In this document: in pieces, positions 7,669 to 14,327 of the stretch
Position numbering within the stretch: position 1 is the stretch's first letter
How the letters are laid out: each line of letters begins with the position of its first letter
DNA from: Acholeplasmatales bacterium
GTDB taxonomy: Bacteria; Bacillota_I; Bacilli_A; Acholeplasmatales; Anaeroplasmataceae
NCBI GenBank assembly: GCA_900770055.1
Contig: CAAGJD010000235.1
Coordinates: 1 to 28,131, forward strand
Direction of reading: 5' to 3'
Length of the DNA stretch: 28,131 bases
Position numbers and translations under genes: made by a program
The notes under the pieces: model-generated
Seen by the model: the letters and a program-made list of their open reading frames with translations, nothing else
Told to the model about the DNA's origin: nothing
Database searches by the model: none

Positions 7669-8148
7669 ATGGCAACAAAAGCTACTGCAACAACTACAAC
7701 AAAAAAAGATAAAACTCCACCAATGAAAAAGGAGCCTACTACTAAAAAAACTGCTCAGGCTACTCCTTTAACAGAAACTAAAGCTAAGAAGACTGTTCAA
7801 CCCGCTGAGGTAAAACCAGCTCCAATGCCAGAAACACAGCCACAAGAGCAAAAGCCAAAAAAGCCTGTACCAAAGCCAAAGAAGCCAATTCAATTATCAG
7901 CTATGCAAACTACACTTCCAAAGAAGCCAGCTACAACAACTGCTAAACCTAAGACAGTTTACCATGTTTCAAAAAGAGACAATGATGGTAGAGAATGGAA
8001 GGTTTTCATTCAAGAATCATCTAAGGTAATTAAGCTGTTTGCAACACAAGCAGAAGCATTGGAATATGCTAAACAGCTATGTAAGAATAAGGATGATGGT
8101 AGTTATGTTATTTTACACGGCTTAAATGGTAAGATAAGAAAATATTAA
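7669..8148 (+). CDS. DUF2188 protein with Lys/Pro/Thr/Ala-rich N-terminal region
   Basis: A 159-residue protein in two parts. Residues 1 to about 95 are low-complexity and basic (Lys, Pro, Thr, Ala, Gln), predicted disordered, in the style of histone H1-like tails. Residues from about 96 to the end match the small DUF2188 fold: Tyr-His-Val-Ser, a Trp-Lys-Val strand, the helix Phe-Ala-Thr-Gln-Ala-Glu-Ala-Leu-Glu-Tyr-Ala, and a closing His-Gly-Leu-Asn-Gly-Lys-Ile strand. DUF2188 has no assigned biochemical role. The basic tail suggests nucleic-acid or ribosome association (inference). A good promoter and GGAGGTG site precede it and a long terminator follows, so it is a separate transcript just ahead of the ribosomal supercluster. 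Confidence 0.8.
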   Translation: MATKATATTTTKKDKTPPMKKEPTTKKTAQATPLTETKAKKTVQPAEVKPAPMPETQPQEQKPKKPVPKPKKPIQLSAMQTTLPKKPATTTAKPKTVYHVSKRDNDGREWKVFIQESSKVIKLFATQAEALEYAKQLCKNKDDGSYVILHGLNGKIRKY

Positions 8149-8165
8149 TAATTTATAATTTAATT

Positions 8166-8226
8166 GTGTATTTCTTTTTTATGAAGCTAAACACTTCAAT
8201 CAAAAAAAGAAATACACTTTTTTCTT
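8166..8226 (+). terminator. Long Rho-independent terminator after the DUF2188 gene
   Basis: 15-bp perfect stem (arms 8166-8180 and 8203-8217) topped by a second small stem TGAAG / CTTCA (8182-8186, 8194-8198), followed by a T-tract (8218-8223). The T-rich 5' arm also makes it look bidirectional. Confidence 0.85.
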
Positions 8227-8285
8227 AACATTTTTATAGGGCATTAATTTGCTCTTTTTCTTTTTTAAAAAAATAAAAATAATGC

Positions 8286-8314
8286 TTGCATATTGATTTG
8301 TTTTTATGTATAAT
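8286..8314 (+). promoter_or_regulatory. Main promoter of the S10-spc-alpha supercluster
   Basis: TTGCAT (8286-8291), 17-nt spacer, TATAAT (8309-8314); predicted start near 8321. It lies in an A+T-rich stretch just upstream of a markedly GC-richer leader. It is the only strong promoter I can see for the roughly 14.5-kb run of genes that follows. The remainder of the 305-bp gap 8149-8453 holds the previous terminator, this promoter and the leader RNA. Confidence 0.85.
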
Positions 8315-8320
8315 ATAGAA

Positions 8321-8453
8321 GGCTCTATATCGAGCATGAAGTGGCTGTGAAGTGGGAGGTTGCCGACACACAGAAACCCGTTGTCATTGAATGTGCCGGG
8401 TTTTCCCATGGAGCAAGTCTATACGACGATTATAGGCGAAAGGAGTTATTAAA
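8321..8453 (+). ncRNA. Structured 5' leader of the S10 operon (candidate r-protein leader)
   Basis: About 130 nt, clearly richer in G+C than its surroundings. Helices seen by hand: GCTC/GAGC (8322-8325 with 8332-8335); TGGGA/TCCCA (8353-8357 with 8404-8408) enclosing AAACCCG/CGGGTTT (8374-8380 with 8397-8403); and GTCTATA/TATAGGC (8417-8423 with 8431-8437, one wobble) just before the Shine-Dalgarno GAAAGGAG. Competing pairings exist: CTGTG/CACAG (8345-8349 with 8369-8373), and 8363-8370 with 8392-8399 with one mismatch. In E. coli the S10 leader binds L4 for autoregulation. From memory similar rpsJ leaders recur in Firmicutes, but I cannot name a family. Confidence 0.65.
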
Positions 8454-8762
8454 ATGGCAAAAGAAAAAATCAAAATTCGTTTAAAATCTTATGATCACAG
8501 ATTATTAGACTTATCAGCAAAGAAGATTGTTGATAGCGTTAAGAAGACAGGTTCAGTGGTAAATGGTCCAATTCCACTACCAACTGAAAAGGAAATCTTC
8601 ACAATCTTACGTTCAGTTCACGTTAACAAGGATTCTCGTGAGCAATTCGAAAGAAGAACACATAAGAGATTAATTGAAATTGTGGATCCAACTCCACAAA
8701 CAATTGATGCTTTAATGCACATTGATCTACCTTCAGGTGTAGATATCGTATTAAAGAAGTAA
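8454..8762 (+). CDS. rpsJ: 30S ribosomal protein S10 (NusE)
   Basis: 102 residues, full length for uS10. It sits in the 30S head and also acts as NusE in antitermination complexes with NusB and NusG. Family signatures visible: Lys-Ile-Arg-Leu-Lys-Ser-Tyr-Asp-His near the start, Gly-Pro-Ile-Pro-Leu-Pro-Thr around residue 38, and Ser-Arg-Glu-Gln-Phe-Glu-x-Arg-Thr-His-Lys-Arg in the ribosome-inserted hairpin region. It is the first gene of the supercluster, with GAAAGGAG (8438-8445) directly after the last leader helix. Leader structure could therefore gate its translation. Confidence 0.99.
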   Translation: MAKEKIKIRLKSYDHRLLDLSAKKIVDSVKKTGSVVNGPIPLPTEKEIFTILRSVHVNKDSREQFERRTHKRLIEIVDPTPQTIDALMHIDLPSGVDIVLKK

Positions 8763-8799
8763 TCAATAAAAAATATTTAGGAAAAGAGGAAAATTTCAA

Positions 8800-9444
8800 A
8801 TGGCTAAGGGAATCTTAGGTAGAAAATTGGGTATGACTCAAATTTTCGATGCAGCTGGTAATTTAATTCCAGTTACTATCGTTGACTGTTCTGATAATGT
8901 AGTTTTACAACAAAAGACAGTTGAAAACGATGGTTATGTTGCTGTTCAAGTTGGTTGTTGCAATAAAAGAGAAAATTTAGCAAACAAGCCTGAACAGGGT
9001 CACGTAGCTAAGGCTAACACTGCTCCTAAGCGCTTCATCAGAGAATTCCGTTTCTCAGAAGCACAAGGAAATGAGTTAGTATCTTACAACGTTGGCCAAG
9101 AAATTAATGTTGATATTTTTGCAGCAGGAGACATCGTTGATGTTACTGGTACTTCAAAGGGTAAGGGCTTCGCTGGTGTAATTAAGCGTTGGAACCAAGC
9201 TCGTTTAAGAATGTCACATGGTACATCTGCTTGTCACCGTATCGTAGGTTCTATGGGTGCAATCAAGGGTAACATGAAAGGTAAGCATATGCCTGGTCAT
9301 ATGGGTCATGCTACTTGCACAATTCAAAACCTTACAATCGCTAAGGTTGATTCAGAAAGAAAGCTAATCTTAGTTCGTGGTAATGTACCAGGACCAAAGA
9401 AGGGCTTCGTAGTAATCAAGACTGCTGTTAAAGCAACTAAGTAA
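8800..9444 (+). CDS. rplC: 50S ribosomal protein L3
   Basis: 214 residues, usual length for uL3. This early-assembly 50S protein binds near the 3' end of 23S rRNA, and its long loop reaches the peptidyl transferase centre. Visible: Gly-Arg-Lys-Leu-Gly-Met-Thr-Gln-Ile-Phe at the N terminus, Thr-Ser-Lys-Gly-Lys-Gly-Phe-x-Gly at the start of the loop, His-Gly-Thr-Ser and Gly-Ser-Met-Gly-Ala, then Gly-His-Met-Gly before the C-terminal strands. The usual Arg-Arg after the loop His reads Arg-Ile here, a mild divergence. It lies 37 nt after rpsJ with an AAGAGG site. Confidence 0.98.
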   Translation: MAKGILGRKLGMTQIFDAAGNLIPVTIVDCSDNVVLQQKTVENDGYVAVQVGCCNKRENLANKPEQGHVAKANTAPKRFIREFRFSEAQGNELVSYNVGQEINVDIFAAGDIVDVTGTSKGKGFAGVIKRWNQARLRMSHGTSACHRIVGSMGAIKGNMKGKHMPGHMGHATCTIQNLTIAKVDSERKLILVRGNVPGPKKGFVVIKTAVKATK

Positions 9445-9474
9445 TATATATAATATAGGGAAAGGAGATTTATT

Positions 9475-10107
9475 ATGCCAACAATCGCATTATTAAATCA
9501 ATCTGGAGAAAAGATTAATGATTTAGAATTAAGCGAGGCAGTATTCGGTATTGCACAGCTTAATCAACAAGTAATATATGATGTGGTTAACTGCCAAAGA
9601 GCTGCTATGCGTCAAGGTACTCATGATGTAAAGAACCGTAGCGAAGTTCGTGGTGGTGGCCGTAAGCCATGGAGACAAAAAGGAACTGGCCGTGCTCGTC
9701 AAGGTTCAATCCGTGCTCCACAATGGGTTGGTGGTGGAACAGTATTCGGTCCAACACCAAGAAGCTACAGCTTCAAATTAAATAAGAAAGTTAAGCAATT
9801 AGCTTATAAGAATGTTTTATCATACAAGGTTAATGAAAACTTATTAACAGTTGTTGATAAGATTGGTTTTGAAACAATCAAGACTACAAACTTTGTTGCA
9901 GTATTAAATAATATTAAGGTTGAAGGTAAGACTTTAGTAGTTTGTACAAAGGATGAATTAACTAAGGAATTATTCTATTCAGCTAGAAACGTAGCTAATA
10001 CAATTTTATTAGTTGCTGAAAATGTTTCAGTTTACGATATTCTTTGTTACAAGAATTTAGTATTAACTGAAGCTGCTGTAAAATACTACGAGGAGGGCTT
10101 AAACTAA
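9475..10107 (+). CDS. rplD: 50S ribosomal protein L4
   Basis: 210 residues. uL4 lines the polypeptide exit tunnel, and in E. coli represses its own operon by binding the S10 leader. The extended tunnel loop is seen at about residues 45-90, with Arg-Gly-Gly-Gly-Arg-Lys-Pro-Trp-Arg-Gln-Lys-Gly-Thr-Gly-Arg-Ala-Arg-Gln-Gly-Ser, Trp-Val-Gly-Gly-Gly and Phe-Gly-Pro-x-Pro-Arg-Ser-Tyr. The C-terminal globular half is complete. A strong GGAAAGGAG-type site lies upstream. It is the natural candidate ligand for the structured leader in front of rpsJ (inference). Confidence 0.98.
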   Translation: MPTIALLNQSGEKINDLELSEAVFGIAQLNQQVIYDVVNCQRAAMRQGTHDVKNRSEVRGGGRKPWRQKGTGRARQGSIRAPQWVGGGTVFGPTPRSYSFKLNKKVKQLAYKNVLSYKVNENLLTVVDKIGFETIKTTNFVAVLNNIKVEGKTLVVCTKDELTKELFYSARNVANTILLVAENVSVYDILCYKNLVLTEAAVKYYEEGLN

Positions 10108-10108
10108 T

Positions 10109-10396
10109 ATGTTAAAGTATTTTGATATTATTCAAGCTCCAATCATTACAGAAAAGACTATGGGCTTAAAGGAAAGCTACAACAAATATACATTTAAGGT
10201 AGCTAAGTCAGCAAACAAGATTGAAATCAAGAATGCTGTTGAAGAAATTTTTAAAGTAAAGGTATTAAGCGTTAATACAATCAATGTTTTACCAAAGCGT
10301 AAAAGAGTTGGTCAACATGTAGGCTATAAGCCAGCATATAAGAAGGCTATCGTTGAGTTAGCTGAAGGTCAAAAGATTGACGCTTTTGAAATCTAA
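10109..10396 (+). CDS. rplW: 50S ribosomal protein L23
   Basis: 95 residues. uL23 sits at the tunnel exit and forms the docking site for trigger factor and SRP. Visible: Ile-Ile-Gln-Ala-Pro-Ile-Ile-Thr-Glu-Lys-Thr at the N terminus, the alpha/beta core, and Lys-Val-x-Val-Leu-Ser-Val-Asn-Thr-Ile-Asn-Val with the basic Pro-Lys-Arg-Lys-Arg-Val-Gly loop. It starts 1 nt after the rplD stop, and its GAGGAGGG ribosome site (10090-10097) lies inside rplD, which implies translational coupling. It ends with the tandem stops TAA TAG. Confidence 0.97.
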   Translation: MLKYFDIIQAPIITEKTMGLKESYNKYTFKVAKSANKIEIKNAVEEIFKVKVLSVNTINVLPKRKRVGQHVGYKPAYKKAIVELAEGQKIDAFEI

Positions 10397-10414
10397 TAGG
10401 GAGGATTATTAACT

Positions 10415-11248
10415 ATGGCAGTTAGAAAATATAAGCCAACGTCTAATGGTAGACGTAACATGTCAGTTTTAACATTTGATGAAATTACAACTGACACTCC
10501 TGAAAAATCATTATTAGTACCAAAGCATAAGAGTGCTGGTCGTAATAATACAGGACATATCACAGTTCGTCATCAAGGTGGCGGCGTTAAGCAAAAGTAT
10601 CGTATTATTGATTTTAAGAGAAACAAGGATGGTATTCCTGCAACTGTTAAGACAATTGAGTACGATCCAAACAGAAGTGCAAACATCGCATTAGTTTTCT
10701 ATGCAGATGGTGAAAAGAGATATATCTTAGCACCTAAGGGATTAACAGTAGGTACAGTTATCGTTTCTGGTCCAAATGCTGATATCAAGGTTGGTAACGC
10801 ACTTCCAATCGTAAATATTCCAGTAGGTAGCTTAATTCATAATATTGAATTACATCCTGGTAAGGGTGGTCAATTAGCACGTAGTGCTGGTGTTTCTGCT
10901 CAAATTCTAGGTCGTGAAGAAAATTATGTATTAGTTCGTCTTGGAAGTGGTGAGGTTCGTAAGATTCTTTCTACTTGTAAGGCAACAATCGGTGAGGTTG
11001 GTAATGAATCTCATGAATTAGTAAGAATCGGTAAGGCTGGTAGAGCTCGCCATATGGGTAAGCGTCCAGAGGTTCGTGGTTCAGTTATGAACCCTAATGA
11101 CCATCCACATGGTGGTGGTGAGGGTAAGTGTCCTATCGGACGTCCTTCTCCAATGACTCCATGGGGTAAGCCAGCATTAGGTTTAAAGACTCGTAAACAT
11201 AAAAAAGCTTCTAACAAACTAATTGTTCGTAGAAGAAATGGTAAATAA
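10415..11248 (+). CDS. rplB: 50S ribosomal protein L2
   Basis: 277 residues, full length. uL2 is a primary 23S rRNA binder needed for subunit association and peptidyl transferase activity. Visible: Arg-His-Gln-Gly-Gly-Gly-Val-Lys-Gln-Lys-Tyr-Arg in the N-terminal part, the OB-fold and SH3-like core, and the conserved His-Pro-His-Gly-Gly-Gly-Glu-Gly loop near the peptidyl transferase centre. It closes with Thr-Pro-Trp-Gly-Lys-Pro-Ala-Leu-Gly and a Lys/Arg-rich tail. GGGAGGA lies upstream, and tandem TAA TAA stops follow. Arg is mostly CGT, typical of highly expressed genes here. Confidence 0.99.
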   Translation: MAVRKYKPTSNGRRNMSVLTFDEITTDTPEKSLLVPKHKSAGRNNTGHITVRHQGGGVKQKYRIIDFKRNKDGIPATVKTIEYDPNRSANIALVFYADGEKRYILAPKGLTVGTVIVSGPNADIKVGNALPIVNIPVGSLIHNIELHPGKGGQLARSAGVSAQILGREENYVLVRLGSGEVRKILSTCKATIGEVGNESHELVRIGKAGRARHMGKRPEVRGSVMNPNDHPHGGGEGKCPIGRPSPMTPWGKPALGLKTRKHKKASNKLIVRRRNGK

Positions 11249-11262
11249 TAAGGAGGAACAAT

Positions 11263-11541
11263 ATGGCTCGTTCAATTAAAAAGGGTCCTTTCTGTGATGA
11301 ACACTTAATGAAGAAGGTTGAAGCACAGAATGCGGCTGGTGAAAAGAAAGTAATTCAAACTTGGTCACGTAGATCAACTATATTCCCTGCTTTTGTTGGT
11401 TTAACAATTGCAGTATATAACGGTCATGAGCATGTTCCTGTATACGTTACAGAAGATATGGTAGGTCATAAGTTAGGCGAATTCGCTCCTACAAGAACTT
11501 ATCATGGACATGATGCAGACGATAAAAAAGCTAAAAGATAG
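11263..11541 (+). CDS. rpsS: 30S ribosomal protein S19
   Basis: 92 residues. uS19 lies in the 30S head beside S13 and takes part in the A-site finger and intersubunit bridge. Signatures: Arg-Ser-Ile-Lys-Lys-Gly-Pro-Phe, Thr-Trp-Ser-Arg-Arg-Ser-Thr-Ile-Phe-Pro, Tyr-Asn-Gly-His-Glu-His-Val-Pro-Val, and Met-Val-Gly-His-Lys-Leu-Gly-Glu-Phe-Ala-Pro-Thr-Arg. It starts 14 nt after rplB behind AAGGAGG. It uses a TAG stop followed in frame by TAA. Confidence 0.98.
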   Translation: MARSIKKGPFCDEHLMKKVEAQNAAGEKKVIQTWSRRSTIFPAFVGLTIAVYNGHEHVPVYVTEDMVGHKLGEFAPTRTYHGHDADDKKAKR

Positions 11542-11559
11542 TAAAAGGAGATAAAATAA

Positions 11560-11901
11560 ATGGAAGCAAAGGCAATTGCAAATACAGTTAGAATAACTCC
11601 TCGTAAGGCACGTCTTGTTGTAGATTTAATCCGTAATAAGGATGTAGCTGAAGCAAAAGCTATCTTAAGATTCACTAACAAGCAAGCTTGTGAGGTTGTT
11701 TTAAAGGTATTAAATTCTGCATGCGCAAATGCAGAGCATAACTATAATATGGATGTTAATAATCTATATGTACAAACAGCATATGTTACTGATGGTATTA
11801 GAATGAAGAGAATGTTACCAAGAGCTAAAGGCCGTGGTGATGTTATTCAAAAGAGAACTTGTAATATCACAATAATCGTTGCTGAGAAAGAAAGCAAGTA
11901 A
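11560..11901 (+). CDS. rplV: 50S ribosomal protein L22
   Basis: 113 residues. uL22 contacts all 23S rRNA domains, and its beta hairpin lines the exit tunnel near the macrolide site. Visible: Val-Arg-Ile-Thr-Pro-Arg-Lys-Ala-Arg-Leu-Val near the N terminus, the helical core, the hairpin around Arg-Met-Leu-Pro-Arg-Ala-Lys-Gly-Arg-Gly (about residues 84-93), and a closing strand Cys-Asn-Ile-Thr-Ile-Ile-Val. The hairpin has no insertion or deletion of the kind seen in macrolide-resistant variants. AAAGGAG precedes the start by a short spacer. Confidence 0.98.
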   Translation: MEAKAIANTVRITPRKARLVVDLIRNKDVAEAKAILRFTNKQACEVVLKVLNSACANAEHNYNMDVNNLYVQTAYVTDGIRMKRMLPRAKGRGDVIQKRTCNITIIVAEKESK

Positions 11902-11914
11902 GGAGGAGTAACAC

Positions 11915-12640
11915 ATGGGTCAAAAAGTTAGTCCAGTTGGTCTACGTGTTGGTATCAACCGTGATTGGGATGCTGCATGGTATGCAGAAAAAACTCAAGT
12001 AGCAGATTTATTACATGAAGATTTAAAGATTCGTGAATATTTAAATAAGACATATGCTAATGCTGCTGTATCACGTGTTATTATCGAACGCGTTAAGGGT
12101 ACAAATAATAAGGATCGTATTAAGATTACATTACACACTGCTAAGCCAGGTGTTGTAATTGGTAAGGAAGCTGAAACTAAGAACGCTGTTGTTAAAGAAT
12201 TAGCTTACATTACTAAGAAGGAAATAATATTAAATATTGTTGAAATCAAGAAGCCTGAACTTGATGCAACATTAGTAGCAAAGTCAATCGCTGAACAATT
12301 AGAAGCAAGAGCTTCTTTCCGTCGTGTTCAAAAGGTTGCAATTCAAAGAGCATTAAAGGCTGGTGCTAAGGGTGCTAAGACATTAATTTCTGGTCGTTTA
12401 GGCGGCGCTGAAATGGCACGTAGTGAAGGTTATAATGAGGGTCAAGTTCCTCTACAAACTCTTCGTGCAGATGTTGATTACGCTGTAGCAGAAGCTATGA
12501 CAACTTATGGTAAGTTAGGTATTAAGGTATGGATTTACAAGGGTGAGGTTTTCGAAGTAAAGCCAAGAACTGTTGAAGAAAGAAAGCCTAGACCAAGACT
12601 TCCAAAAAAAGATAAAGATGGCTCTAAGGGAGGTAAATAA
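11915..12640 (+). CDS. rpsC: 30S ribosomal protein S3
   Basis: 241 residues. uS3 lines the mRNA entry channel and contributes to helicase activity of the 30S. Visible: Gly-Gln-Lys-Val-Ser-Pro-Val-Gly-Leu-Arg-Val-Gly at the N terminus; the KH domain with Lys-Pro-Gly-Val-Val-Ile-Gly-Lys in its GxxG loop (about residues 76-83); and the C-terminal domain with Gly-Arg-Leu-Gly-Gly-Ala-Glu-Met-Ala-Arg and Thr-Leu-Arg-Ala-Asp-Val-Asp-Tyr. The tail is Lys/Arg/Asp/Gly-rich, slightly longer than average. AAGGAGGAG precedes it; the next start is 2 nt after its stop. Confidence 0.99.
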   Translation: MGQKVSPVGLRVGINRDWDAAWYAEKTQVADLLHEDLKIREYLNKTYANAAVSRVIIERVKGTNNKDRIKITLHTAKPGVVIGKEAETKNAVVKELAYITKKEIILNIVEIKKPELDATLVAKSIAEQLEARASFRRVQKVAIQRALKAGAKGAKTLISGRLGGAEMARSEGYNEGQVPLQTLRADVDYAVAEAMTTYGKLGIKVWIYKGEVFEVKPRTVEERKPRPRLPKKDKDGSKGGK

Positions 12641-12642
12641 TT

Positions 12643-13062
12643 ATGTTAATGCCTAAAAGAGTAAAATACCGTCGTCCACATAGAGTTTATTTTAGTGGTA
12701 AGGCTAAGGGTGGTACTGAACTTGCATTCGGTGATTATGGTCTAGTAGCAACAGAGGGTTGCTGGTTAACTAACCGTCAAATCGAAGCTGCCCGTATTGC
12801 AATCACTCGTAAAATGAACCGTCAAGGACAAGTATGGATTAAAGTATTCCCACACTTAAGCAAGACTAAGAAGCCATTAGCAGTACGTATGGGTTCTGGT
12901 AAAGGTGCACCTGAAGTTTGGGTTGCAGTAGTTAAGAAGGGTGTAATTTTATTTGAAGTTGCAGGTGTATCTGATGAGATCGCTCGTGAGGCTTTACGTT
13001 TAGCTTCTCATAAGTTACCTTGTTCAACTAAAACTATTGTAAAAGTAGGTGACGAGCAATAA
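12643..13062 (+). CDS. rplP: 50S ribosomal protein L16
   Basis: 139 residues. uL16 helps place A- and P-site tRNAs at the top of the 50S. Visible: Met-Leu-Met-Pro-Lys-Arg-Val-Lys-Tyr-Arg-Arg at the start (supporting this start codon), Phe-Gly-Asp-Tyr-Gly-Leu, Asn-Arg-Gln-Ile-Glu-Ala-Ala-Arg-Ile-Ala, and Arg-Met-Gly-Ser-Gly-Lys-Gly-Ala-Pro-Glu. GGGAGGT within the end of rpsC serves as the ribosome site. The stop TAA shares its last A with the rpmC ATG, and a TGA follows in frame. Confidence 0.98.
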   Translation: MLMPKRVKYRRPHRVYFSGKAKGGTELAFGDYGLVATEGCWLTNRQIEAARIAITRKMNRQGQVWIKVFPHLSKTKKPLAVRMGSGKGAPEVWVAVVKKGVILFEVAGVSDEIAREALRLASHKLPCSTKTIVKVGDEQ

Positions 13063-13268
13063 TGAAAACAAATGATATTCGTAAAATGACTGTAGAACAA
13101 ATCAACGCTAAAATCGCTGATTTAAAGGAAGAATTATTCAACCTTAAGTTCCAAGCCGCTCTAGGTAATATTGAAAAGCCTGCTCGTATGAATGAAATCA
13201 AAAGAACAATTGCTAGAATGAAAACTATCATTACTGAAAAGCAAAATGCTAGCAAGGCTTCAGAATAG
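13062..13268 (+). CDS. rpmC: 50S ribosomal protein L29
   Basis: 68 residues, two long helices. uL29 sits next to L23 at the tunnel exit and supports chaperone and SRP docking. The helical hairpin is seen as a run of Leu/Ile/Lys/Glu heptads with the family motif Leu-Lys-Glu-Glu-Leu-Phe-Asn-Leu-Lys-Phe-Gln and Ile-Lys-Arg-Thr-Ile-Ala-Arg. Its start overlaps the rplP stop by one base (TAATG), so it is probably translated by reinitiation, helped by AGGTGA upstream. It ends in TAG. Confidence 0.97.
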   Translation: MKTNDIRKMTVEQINAKIADLKEELFNLKFQAALGNIEKPARMNEIKRTIARMKTIITEKQNASKASE

Positions 13269-13279
13269 GAGGAGACAAC

Positions 13280-13540
13280 ATGGAACGCAATAGTCGTAAA
13301 TATTTCACAGGAACAGTAGTTTCTGATAAAATGGATAAAACAATCGTTGTATCTGTTGATACTTTTGGTGTACACAAAATATACAAAAAGCGTGTAAAGA
13401 AGTCTACAAAGTTTCACGTTCATGATGAAAACAACACAGCTAAGGTTGGAGATGTTGTTAAATTCATGGAAACAAGACCACTATCTAAGACTAAATCTTA
13501 TGTTTTAGTTGAAGTAGTTAAGGTTAAAGAAACTCTATAA
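13280..13540 (+). CDS. rpsQ: 30S ribosomal protein S17
   Basis: 86 residues. uS17 is an OB-fold primary binder of the 16S 5' domain. Visible: Gly-Thr-Val-Val-Ser-Asp-Lys-Met-Asp-Lys-Thr-Ile-Val-Val in the first strands, a basic loop Lys-Lys-Arg-Val-Lys-Lys-Ser-Thr-Lys-Phe, His-Asp-Glu-Asn, and Glu-Thr-Arg-Pro-Leu-Ser-Lys-Thr-Lys near the C terminus. It lies 11 nt after rpmC with an AGGAGG site. Confidence 0.98.
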   Translation: MERNSRKYFTGTVVSDKMDKTIVVSVDTFGVHKIYKKRVKKSTKFHVHDENNTAKVGDVVKFMETRPLSKTKSYVLVEVVKVKETL

Positions 13541-13567
13541 TATTAGTTCCTGAAAGGAGGTACTATC

Positions 13568-13936
13568 ATGGTTCAACAAGAAACAAGAGTAGCAGTTGCT
13601 GATAATAGCGGTGCTCGTGAATTATTAATTATTAAAATTTTAGGTGGAGCATTACATAGATATGCTAACGTTGGTGATATATGCGTATGTACTGTTAAGG
13701 AGGCTTCTCCAAATGGTACAGTTAAGAAGGGTGATGTAGTTAAGGCAGTTATCGTTAGAACTAAGGCTGGCTTAAGAAGACCTGATGGCTCATATATTAA
13801 GTTTGATGAAAACGCAGCAGTTATCATTCGTGAAGACAAGACTCCACGTGGAACTCGTATTTTCGGACCTGTAGCTAGAGAGTTACGTGATAAGGATTTT
13901 ATGAAGATCGTATCTTTAGCACCCGAAGTACTATAA
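13568..13936 (+). CDS. rplN: 50S ribosomal protein L14
   Basis: 122 residues, the invariant length of bacterial uL14. It forms an intersubunit bridge with 16S rRNA and is the binding site for the silencing factor RsfS. Visible: Val-Ala-Asp-Asn-Ser-Gly-Ala-Arg-Glu, Gly-Asp-Val-Val-Lys-Ala-Val-Ile-Val-Arg-Thr, and Gly-Thr-Arg-Ile-Phe-Gly-Pro-Val-Ala-Arg-Glu-Leu-Arg. GAAAGGAGG lies 8 nt before ATG 13568. A long reading on the opposite strand here is only a shadow of this gene. Confidence 0.99.
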   Translation: MVQQETRVAVADNSGARELLIIKILGGALHRYANVGDICVCTVKEASPNGTVKKGDVVKAVIVRTKAGLRRPDGSYIKFDENAAVIIREDKTPRGTRIFGPVARELRDKDFMKIVSLAPEVL

Positions 13937-13951
13937 GGAGGGGCGTAAATT

Positions 13952-14302
13952 ATGCAAATTAAGACTGGAGATACAGTAGTTGTAATCGCTGGTAAGGATA
14001 GATTCACTACTGACAAAAAAGGTAATAAGGTACCTACAACAGGTAAGGTATTAGCTGTTTATCCTAAGACTAATAAAGTATTAGTTGAAGGTGTAAACAA
14101 GGTTAAAAAGCATCAAAAGCCAACACAAGCTAACCAAGCTGGTGGTATTATTGAGGTTGAGGCTCCAATTGATGCATCAAACGTTATGCTTTTAGACCCT
14201 AAGACTAACAAGCCAACACGCGTTAGCATTAAGGTTGTTACAGACAAGAAGGGTAACGAACAAAAGATCAGAGTTGCAAAATCTGGTTATGAATTTAAAT
14301 AG
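13952..14302 (+). CDS. rplX: 50S ribosomal protein L24 with enlarged KOW loop
   Basis: 116 residues, a little longer than the usual 101-105. uL24 is an assembly initiator that binds the 5' end of 23S rRNA and sits near the tunnel exit. The KOW motif starts Gly-Asp-Thr-Val-Val-Val-Ile-Ala-Gly-Lys-Asp. The usual short turn is then replaced by about ten extra residues rich in Lys, Asp, Thr and Gly before Thr-Gly-Lys-Val-Leu. Lys-Val-Leu-Val-Glu-Gly-Val-Asn-x-Val-Lys-Lys-His follows as normal. AAGGAGGGG precedes the start; stop TAG. Confidence 0.96.
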   Translation: MQIKTGDTVVVIAGKDRFTTDKKGNKVPTTGKVLAVYPKTNKVLVEGVNKVKKHQKPTQANQAGGIIEVEAPIDASNVMLLDPKTNKPTRVSIKVVTDKKGNEQKIRVAKSGYEFK

Positions 14303-14327
14303 TCTACTGGAGAGGAGGTAAACTTTC

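Noticed and set aside
13573..14016. 147-codon open frame on the reverse strand
   Set aside because: It is the complement of rplN/rplX, has no family resemblance or ribosome site, and arises from the strong codon bias of those genes. The same applies to reverse-strand frames at 1198-1521, 11011-11217, 17322-17594, 18637-18960 and 27186-27479.
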